10,555 nt of DNA from an uncultured Pseudomonadota bacterium (lineage in GTDB: Bacteria; Pseudomonadota; Alphaproteobacteria; Rs-D84). Both the position numbers and the translations under genes were made by a program. A model generated the notes under the pieces. That model saw nothing but the letters and a program-made list of their open reading frames with translations, was not told where the DNA came from and searched no databases. The DNA is taken from the NCBI GenBank assembly GCA_947303165.1, contig CAMYXE010000011.1, positions 1 to 10,555 of the forward strand. Direction: 5' to 3'. Each line of letters starts with the position of its first letter. Positions within the stretch are counted from its first letter, which is position 1. Shown here piece by piece: positions 5,539 to 10,555 of this stretch.

Positions 5539-7172
5539 TAACAAATGAAAATGATGTTTTAGATGTTTTGCAAGATTCCAAAAAACCATCTATTCCAGTT
5601 GGGTTGGAACGTGCGGATAATAAGGATATTATAGAATACCTTTTTTCAGAAGGGAATCGTTTGCTTACTGCGCCGGGTGGTGAATTTGAATTACCAAAAG
5701 AAACGCAAGGGTTGCTTGCATATTTTTCTGGGGGATGTATAATTATTTCGCGTACGCATCGTTATGATGGGCGTGTGCTTGCATTTTTAGATTTGTTGGC
5801 GCGAAAAAATCGTCCGATACGAACACCGTTTTATTCTGATTTAGGTTTGGTTTCAGCAATATATGCTTATTATGAAAATAAACTAGGGAATGGTGTTAAA
5901 TCACGCTTTGATTATAACAATCAAATGCAAAAAGATTTTGTTGATATTGTTGCCAAGGCTGCGGCACAAAAAGTGTCAGATATTCATATCGAAGTTGCGG
6001 ATCAAACCACAATATATTTCCGTATAGATGGTAGTATGCAACCAGTTTTAGAATTTAATTCTGGGTGGGGTGAATCATTTGTTCGTGCGGCATTTGCATC
6101 GGCCGATATATCAAATGCTAATTATGCCCAGAATGAATATCAATCGGCACAAAAAGATGGTCGAACACCATTACGTGGAACAAAAGATTTATATTTACCG
6201 CAAGGGGTGCTTAGTATAAGAATGCAATTTAACCCGATTGCATTTGGTTCGCGTTATGTGGTGATGAGATTGCTGTATGATAATCCATCTGAAAGTATAA
6301 CAACTGAACAAGAATTTGGTAGGTATGAGCAAAAATTATTGCGACGGTTGCGTTCTTATCCAACGGGCTTGGTTGTTGTTGCGGGGCCAACCAGTTCTGG
6401 TAAATCTACGACACTGGTTCGAAATATGGTTTTAATGTTGAAAGAACATCATTATGAGATAAATCTTATTACGGTTGAAGACCCAGTAGAACAAAAGATA
6501 TTTGGTGCACATCAAATACCTGTTGTTAATACTGCAACAGAAGAACAACGTGAATCAGAATATACCGAGGCATTAGCTGCGGCATTACGTAGTGACCCTG
6601 ATACGCTAATGGTTGGTGAAATTCGTACTTTGGCGGCTGCGCAGTTAACAGTCAAGGGCGCGTTATCTGGACACAATGTTTGGACAACTTTGCACGCAAA
6701 TTCTGCGATGGCCGCATTGGTGCGTTTGCTTGATATGGGTGTCGAGGCGTTTAAGTTAAAAGAAGAAACGATGATGCGCGGATTGGTATCTATGCGCTTG
6801 TTTAAAAGACTTTGTCCACATTGTCGTGAACATTTATCAGAACATCCAGAACTTTCAGAATATAACCGTGTTATGGATGCATTCGGTGAAATTGGTTTGA
6901 AACAAGTTTATGTTCGTGGTCAGGGATGTGAACATTGTGGTGGAACCGGGACGCATGGTCGTATCAAGGCGGGCGAAATTATTATTACTAATAGTGAGTT
7001 TTTGAAACTCGCGCTTGCCGGGGATACAGATGCAGCTGTGAAATATTGGTTGGAAGAAATGGATGGACGCACATTAAAAGAGGCAGCAAGTGAGCTTATG
7101 CTGCGTGGAATAATTGGTATTGATGAGCTTGAACGTTGGGTTGGTTTACTGGATAGACCAGGGGTTTATTAA
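5535..7172 (+). CDS. pilQ: Type IVb pilus assembly ATPase (GspE/PilB family, R64 PilQ-like)
   Basis: This cytoplasmic hexameric ATPase would power pilus extension through the PilR platform. In the 545 residues I see an N-terminal domain (about 1-130), the NTE/PAS-like domain with DIHIE typical of secretion ATPases, Walker A GPTSSGKS at 284-291, the Asp box TVEDPVE, Walker B LMVGEIR with Glu362, and the His box GHNVWTTLHANS. Two CxxC pairs, Cys427/Cys430 and Cys465/Cys468, would bind zinc as in GspE and PilB. All catalytic residues are present. The name follows R64 plasmid usage; it is not the secretin called PilQ in type IVa systems. The ATG overlaps the pilP TGA. A DNA-uptake or type II secretion ATPase is the alternative, but pilO and pilP beside it favour type IVb. 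Confidence 0.95.
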   Translation: MITNENDVLDVLQDSKKPSIPVGLERADNKDIIEYLFSEGNRLLTAPGGEFELPKETQGLLAYFSGGCIIISRTHRYDGRVLAFLDLLARKNRPIRTPFYSDLGLVSAIYAYYENKLGNGVKSRFDYNNQMQKDFVDIVAKAAAQKVSDIHIEVADQTTIYFRIDGSMQPVLEFNSGWGESFVRAAFASADISNANYAQNEYQSAQKDGRTPLRGTKDLYLPQGVLSIRMQFNPIAFGSRYVVMRLLYDNPSESITTEQEFGRYEQKLLRRLRSYPTGLVVVAGPTSSGKSTTLVRNMVLMLKEHHYEINLITVEDPVEQKIFGAHQIPVVNTATEEQRESEYTEALAAALRSDPDTLMVGEIRTLAAAQLTVKGALSGHNVWTTLHANSAMAALVRLLDMGVEAFKLKEETMMRGLVSMRLFKRLCPHCREHLSEHPELSEYNRVMDAFGEIGLKQVYVRGQGCEHCGGTGTHGRIKAGEIIITNSEFLKLALAGDTDAAVKYWLEEMDGRTLKEAASELMLRGIIGIDELERWVGLLDRPGVY

Positions 7173-7177
7173 TAAAT

Positions 7178-8248
7178 ATGAATAAATTAGAATTGCTTTA
7201 TGCAAAAATGGTTTGCAGGTTTAGCAGCGAAAAGCGCATAACTATCTGGCGCAAGTTGGTTTCGTTGATAAAAAATGATTTTACATTGGTAAATGCGTTA
7301 AACCGTATTCAAATGATAGAGTCACGTGGTGGCGCTAAACCAAATGAACCATTTGCAATTTGTATGCGTGAATGGGAAAAGAACCTTGAACGTGGTATGA
7401 GTTTTGCCGAGGCGACACGTGGGTGGATTCCACAAGAAGAAACATTGTTATTGACATCCGGAAATACATCAAGTTTGGTTGTTGCATTAGAAAATGTTGG
7501 GCAAATTATTGTCGCAAACAAACGTATTGGCAGTGCGGTTTTTGGTGCAATTGCTTATCCAACATTACTATTTGTTTTGGTTATAGGTATCATAATTATG
7601 GTCGGACTTTACCTTGTTCCACCATTGGCCGAGGTTGCTGGTGAAAATATGGTTTGGACGGGTGGGGCGGCAACGCTTGTCTGGATATCTGATCTGGCCA
7701 GTAAATATTGGAAAATTTTTGCAATTGTATGTGGTGCGGTGTTATGTGTTGTTTGGTGGTCTTTGCCAAGATGGTCTGGACGTATACGTGCAATGTTTGA
7801 TAATTTGCCGCCGTGGAATATTTATAAAATTCGTTTGTCGGTTAGTTGGATGATGGCTTTGGCGGCAATGGTGTCGGCGGGCGTGACGATTCCAGATGCA
7901 ATGCGAATGTTAGCGGATAATTCAAATAGGTACCTGCGGAATATTTTAGATGAAACATTGGGTTATATTGCGAATGGTGATAACCTGGGGGATGCGTTAC
8001 AAAATACAGGTATGGATTTTCCAAACCAAGAATTGATTGGTGATTTGACAATTTATGCCGATATGAACGATTTTGATACAAATCTTACGCAAATTTCAAA
8101 AGACTATTTGGAAAATTCTGTTAAAAAAATAGAATCTGTGTCTAATACATTAAATACGGTTGGCATATTGTTAATAACCGCGGTCATAGCATGGATTGTT
8201 TTGGGAACATTCCAAATGCAAGACCAAATCACAGCATTTTTGTCATAG
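7178..8248 (+). CDS. pilR: Type IVb pilus inner-membrane platform protein (GspF family, PilR-like)
   Basis: A polytopic inner-membrane protein that couples the ATPase to the growing pilus. In 356 residues it has the GspF layout of two homologous helical halves. The first cytoplasmic domain (about 15-115) contains the typical GMSFAEA and RGWIP...E pattern. Transmembrane helices lie at about 126-148 and 178-195, the second domain (about 215-310) repeats the pattern with SAGVTIPDAMRMLA and GDNLGDAL, and a last helix lies at about 328-346. The start is an ATG five bases after the ATPase stop; the only ribosome-site-like run (AGGGG) is 13 bases away, so translation probably depends on coupling. 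It ends the recognisable pil module. Confidence 0.93.
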   Translation: MNKLELLYAKMVCRFSSEKRITIWRKLVSLIKNDFTLVNALNRIQMIESRGGAKPNEPFAICMREWEKNLERGMSFAEATRGWIPQEETLLLTSGNTSSLVVALENVGQIIVANKRIGSAVFGAIAYPTLLFVLVIGIIIMVGLYLVPPLAEVAGENMVWTGGAATLVWISDLASKYWKIFAIVCGAVLCVVWWSLPRWSGRIRAMFDNLPPWNIYKIRLSVSWMMALAAMVSAGVTIPDAMRMLADNSNRYLRNILDETLGYIANGDNLGDALQNTGMDFPNQELIGDLTIYADMNDFDTNLTQISKDYLENSVKKIESVSNTLNTVGILLITAVIAWIVLGTFQMQDQITAFLS

Positions 8249-8256
8249 TATAATTT

Positions 8257-8286
8257 TTGGAAAATTACCATTTTTTCTGTTAAAAT
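8257..8286 (+). promoter_or_regulatory. Candidate promoter of the coiled-coil protein gene
   Basis: TTGGAA (8257-8262), an 18-base spacer, then TAAAAT (8281-8286) preceded by TGT, again an extended -10. The predicted start near 8293 gives a leader of about 18 bases, which holds the GAAAGGA ribosome site. The downstream gene may therefore be transcribed apart from the pil operon, although no strong terminator separates them. Confidence 0.6.
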
Positions 8287-8310
8287 ATCCTATATAGAAA
8301 GGAATAGAAA

Positions 8311-9234
8311 ATGGATAAATATAAATTTAATCATAGTGGTACACAATTACTTGAACTGGCGAGGGTTGTGCTTAGTAATATCGGTGAATCTTCATGGATG
8401 TTTATTAATGGAAGTAGGACTAACTTTGGCTCATTAGTAGACACAACTGAGACGTTTGATTCGCGTATTTATAGTAGCCAAGAAGATTTTTTTAAGATGT
8501 TGGACCGCCTTAGGAGTGGTGAACATGATATAATTGAAGATGCCCAAACAATTGTTAAGATGTTTCAAAATACAGATGATATAGAAGGGCAAAAATTCCT
8601 GCTTGATATAATAAATGGAATTGATAAAAATAAAATTGTTGGTGATAAAACGCGCTTTGACTTAAATATGTGCAAGGTGTATCATGGTTTCCTCTATGAA
8701 AATGGTCGTGATTTATATCGTGGGTTTCGGATGAACAATCCCGAGATAAATAAATTTTTACTTATGCGCGTTTTGGAATTTATAAACCCAGAAGTAGAAA
8801 AAGATTTCAAAGTTTTGGTTGATAATGCCAAAAGTTTTGGGGTCTCGGATGAAGATACCGAAAAAATTTATAAAATGTTGAAGTACAAGTATAGCGGACC
8901 TATCCCTGTCCAACAAGGAACATACTTTAGTGATGATCCATTTACTATAAAATATAGACTTGAAACAATGCAAAAATCTTTTGCACCTGTCCAAGAAAGA
9001 ATAGAAATAAAAAAACAGCAGGCACAATCGGCCGCGGCCAAACTACAAACATCTGGAGAATATGAACCGCAAACGTTGGAAGAAGCGTTGGAATTGATAC
9101 GGAAGTTAAGGGTGGAAAATGCAAAGTTGAAAACACAAAACGCGGTGCTGGATGGAATAATAAAAACACAACAATTGAAACGTCCTGATAAGGGAAATGT
9201 ATATGTTTCGCGGGAACAAAGTAATGTAATGTGA
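8311..9234 (+). CDS. Unrecognised soluble protein with C-terminal coiled coil
   Basis: I do not recognise a family for this 307-residue protein. It has no signal peptide or membrane segment, so it is probably cytoplasmic. Residues about 1-200 look mainly helical and charged, with aromatic-rich spots (KVYHGFLYENGRDLYRGFR at 122-140). Residues about 216-246 form a long Gln/Ala-rich helix. Residues about 253-285 form a heptad-like coiled coil (LEEALELIRKLRVENAKL), suggesting oligomerisation. The tail after 290 is basic and polar. A clear GAAAGGA ribosome site precedes the ATG. It follows pilR by 62 bases and has its own promoter candidate. In R64-type clusters the pilin gene comes here, but this protein has no prepilin leader or hydrophobic N-terminal helix, so it is not a pilin. 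A pilus-linked regulator or scaffold is possible but unproven. Confidence 0.85.
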   Translation: MDKYKFNHSGTQLLELARVVLSNIGESSWMFINGSRTNFGSLVDTTETFDSRIYSSQEDFFKMLDRLRSGEHDIIEDAQTIVKMFQNTDDIEGQKFLLDIINGIDKNKIVGDKTRFDLNMCKVYHGFLYENGRDLYRGFRMNNPEINKFLLMRVLEFINPEVEKDFKVLVDNAKSFGVSDEDTEKIYKMLKYKYSGPIPVQQGTYFSDDPFTIKYRLETMQKSFAPVQERIEIKKQQAQSAAAKLQTSGEYEPQTLEEALELIRKLRVENAKLKTQNAVLDGIIKTQQLKRPDKGNVYVSREQSNVM

Positions 9235-9243
9235 TATTGTATT

Positions 9244-9277
9244 AAAAAAACACCAGATAATTTGTCGGGTGTTTTTT
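9244..9277. terminator. Bidirectional Rho-independent terminator
   Basis: An A run (9244-9250), stem CACC/GGTG (9251-9254 with 9268-9271) with a partly paired 13-base interior, then a T run (9272-9277). The A and T runs extend the stem and provide the T tract on both strands. It lies ten bases after the coiled-coil gene stop and 14 bases past the 3' end of the minus-strand RusA-like gene, so it can serve both convergent genes. Confidence 0.85.
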
Positions 9278-9290
9278 CTATCATTATATC

Positions 9291-9863
9291 TTATACCATA
9301 AAGGGCAGGTTTTCTAAAGTTCCTTCGGCAACACGCATATTAACGTCTATCATCAAAAATACGCAATCTGGACTTGCGCTGGTAAATTCTTGATTGAACA
9401 TATGGTTTGATAAAAGGTGGCTGGTGTTGACCGATATTTTTGTTATTAAATGGTCGTCATCTAATAATGTATAAATTGGTCCTTGGTCACGCGGAACGTT
9501 TTGACCAATTTCATGTTCATTTTGTGGGCAACGCAGACCATCGAATAATGTCTTGATGCGGTTATCGATATCTGAACGCGGGACACCGATGATTTCTGGG
9601 TGCAGCATTTGTATATCCAGTTCCGCAATCAATTTTAATTTTGGTGTAATAATTGGATTCCAATCTATGCCACCAATGTGCCGCGTTGTAATTGGGCTTT
9701 TGGTTGCATCAGGAGCCATATACTGGGTCAGGTTGTTCCACGGCTGGTGTTCTACCAATTTTTTTAGCTGTGGGTGAAATTGCATACGAATATCAGATAT
9801 ATGTTGCGCACGTTTTTTGGGGTTAATTAAAATTTCGCCAAAATACAATAACTTAAACTTCAT
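9291..9863 (-). CDS. RusA-like Holliday junction resolvase family protein
   Basis: RusA enzymes are small dimeric endonucleases that cut Holliday junctions, using clustered aspartates to bind magnesium. The 190-residue product has the matching pattern: an N-terminal beta strand (KFKLLYFGEIL), a central strand with LKLIAELDIQML, the motif SDIDNRIKTLFDGL at 97-110 (Asp98, Asp100, Asn101, Lys104), and LLDDDHLITKI at 133-143 with three consecutive aspartates. These align in order with the D.DN..K...D and DD..V parts of RusA. It is longer than the roughly 120 residues of phage RusA; the extra parts are at about 25-65 and at the C-terminus. The ATG has an AAAGGAAA ribosome site. Most RusA genes lie in prophages, but no phage gene is visible here. 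It is divergent from gyrB. Family call is good; enzyme activity is inferred. Confidence 0.75.
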   Translation of the reverse strand: MKFKLLYFGEILINPKKRAQHISDIRMQFHPQLKKLVEHQPWNNLTQYMAPDATKSPITTRHIGGIDWNPIITPKLKLIAELDIQMLHPEIIGVPRSDIDNRIKTLFDGLRCPQNEHEIGQNVPRDQGPIYTLLDDDHLITKISVNTSHLLSNHMFNQEFTSASPDCVFLMIDVNMRVAEGTLENLPFMV

Positions 9864-9902
9864 TTTGTTTTCCTTTTATTTTGCATAATTTTCTCTTTTT
9901 TC

Positions 9903-9931
9903 TTGATAATTATACCATAATTTGCTATGTT
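9903..9931 (+). promoter_or_regulatory. Promoter of gyrB
   Basis: TTGATA (9903-9908), a 17-base spacer, and TATGTT (9926-9931) preceded by TGC. The start near 9938 gives a leader of about 23 bases with the GAAAGGA ribosome site at 9947-9953, seven bases before the ATG at 9961. It overlaps the divergent RusA-like promoter, so RNA polymerase probably cannot hold both at once. Confidence 0.65.
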
Positions 9932-9937
9932 TTTGAT
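9909..9937 (-). promoter_or_regulatory. Promoter of the RusA-like gene, interleaved with that of gyrB
   Basis: On the minus strand TATAAT (9914-9909) is preceded by TGG, a full extended -10. The -35 position at 17 bases (ATCAAA, 9937-9932) is weak. The start near 9902 leaves a leader of about 39 bases. The -10 box lies inside the spacer of the gyrB promoter. Confidence 0.65.
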
Positions 9938-9960
9938 ACAAAAAAAGAAAGGATTTGTCA

Positions 9961-10555
9961 ATGACTGTAAATAATGAATATACCGGTGATTCAATTAAGG
10001 TTTTAAAAGGGCTTGAGGCAGTAAAAAAACGCCCTGGAATGTATATTGGTGACGTAGGCGAGGGTGGATCTGGTTTGCACCATATGATTTACGAAGTTGT
10101 GAATAATTCTATTGACGAAGCTATGGCTGGTTATGCTGATACAGTATATGTGTCTTTGAATCCGGATGGCAGTGTGACAATACGCGATAATGGTCGTGGT
10201 ATGCCGTTTGATATAAATCATGAAACCGGTCGCAGTGCGTTGGAACTTATTATGTGCGAATTGCATGCGGGTGGTAAGTTCGATAATGAAAGTAATGGCG
10301 CGTACAAGGTATCAGGTGGTTTACATGGGGTTGGTGTTTCTGTTGTGAACGCACTTTCAACGTGGCTTGAAGTCCGCGTTTGGCGTGGTGATAAACAGGC
10401 CGAGATGCATTTTGCTGATGGTGTGCCAACCATGGATTTAAAGATTACTGAAAATACAACAGGTCGCGAACATGGGACCGAGGTGACATTCTTGCCATCG
10501 CCAAATACGTTTGCATCAACGGAATTCAATTTTGATGTTTTGGAAAATTGGTTGC
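9961..10555 (+). CDS. gyrB: DNA gyrase subunit B, N-terminal part (runs off the window)
   Basis: GyrB supplies the ATPase of DNA gyrase, which introduces negative supercoils. The visible 198 residues cover most of the GHKL ATPase domain: GLEAVKKRPGMYIGD near the N-terminus, the Mg/ATP N-box EVVNNSIDEAMAGY, the DNGRGMP motif, LHAGGKFDN, the ATP-lid KVSGGLHGVGVSVVNALS, and HGTEVTFLPSP. The GGLHGVGVSVVNALS form and overall fit favour GyrB over ParE, but the domains that would settle this lie beyond the end. The N-box reads V-N-N-S where E. coli GyrB has V-D-N-A; the catalytic Glu, Asn and Asp are kept. The start has a clear ribosome site. Confidence 0.93.
   Translation, partial: MTVNNEYTGDSIKVLKGLEAVKKRPGMYIGDVGEGGSGLHHMIYEVVNNSIDEAMAGYADTVYVSLNPDGSVTIRDNGRGMPFDINHETGRSALELIMCELHAGGKFDNESNGAYKVSGGLHGVGVSVVNALSTWLEVRVWRGDKQAEMHFADGVPTMDLKITENTTGREHGTEVTFLPSPNTFASTEFNFDVLENWL

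Noticed and set aside
8259..8277. Hairpin between pilR and the coiled-coil gene as a terminator
   Set aside because: The stem (aaaat/atttt) has no G-C pair and would be too weak. The T-rich run lies in the spacer of the next promoter.

Overview
The window looks like a piece of an AT-rich, Gram-negative chromosome, most likely from an alphaproteobacterium, possibly a host-associated one. The Gram-negative call rests on two core lipid A genes (lpxK, lpxC), a lipoprotein and an envelope-spanning pilus module. The alphaproteobacterial call is weaker. It rests on the look of the GyrB N-terminus and on a DUF374 acyltransferase next to lpxK. No species can be named from sequence alone. Coding is dense, leaders are short, and no phage or insertion-sequence structure is visible.

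Layout. 1-107: probable 3' tail of an unidentified plus-strand gene. 111-130: hairpin terminator. 143-219: initiator tRNA-fMet on the minus strand, with CCA encoded and a textbook TTGACA-16-TATAAT promoter. 400-3450: plus-strand envelope block of a DUF374 acyltransferase frame broken by an in-frame TAG, then lpxK, lpxC and a small lipoprotein, closed by a strong terminator at 3480-3504. 3567-8248: four tightly coupled genes matching the R64-type type IVb pilus order pilO-pilP-pilQ(ATPase)-pilR(platform). 8311-9234: an unrecognised soluble protein with a C-terminal coiled coil and its own promoter. 9291-9863: a minus-strand RusA-like resolvase, convergent with the previous gene across a bidirectional terminator. 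9961 to the end: 5' part of gyrB, divergent from the RusA-like gene with interleaved promoters.

How the genes work together. LpxC makes the committed deacetylation of lipid A synthesis and LpxK the 4'-phosphorylation. The DUF374 protein, if functional, would be a late acyltransferase acting on lipid A or a lysophospholipid. PilO, PilP, PilQ and PilR form the inner-membrane motor side of a type IVb pilus or a related secretion machine. Secretin, pilins and prepilin peptidase are not in the window.

Most notable points: the nonsense codon in the acyltransferase; a non-canonical A29-U41 pair in the anticodon stem of the initiator tRNA; an extra segment of roughly 25-28 residues in LpxC; a pilus module without pilin or secretin followed by an unknown gene; an orphan RusA-like gene sharing promoter DNA with gyrB; and a repeated extended -10 (TGn) promoter pattern with leaders of about 20 bases in front of most transcription units.
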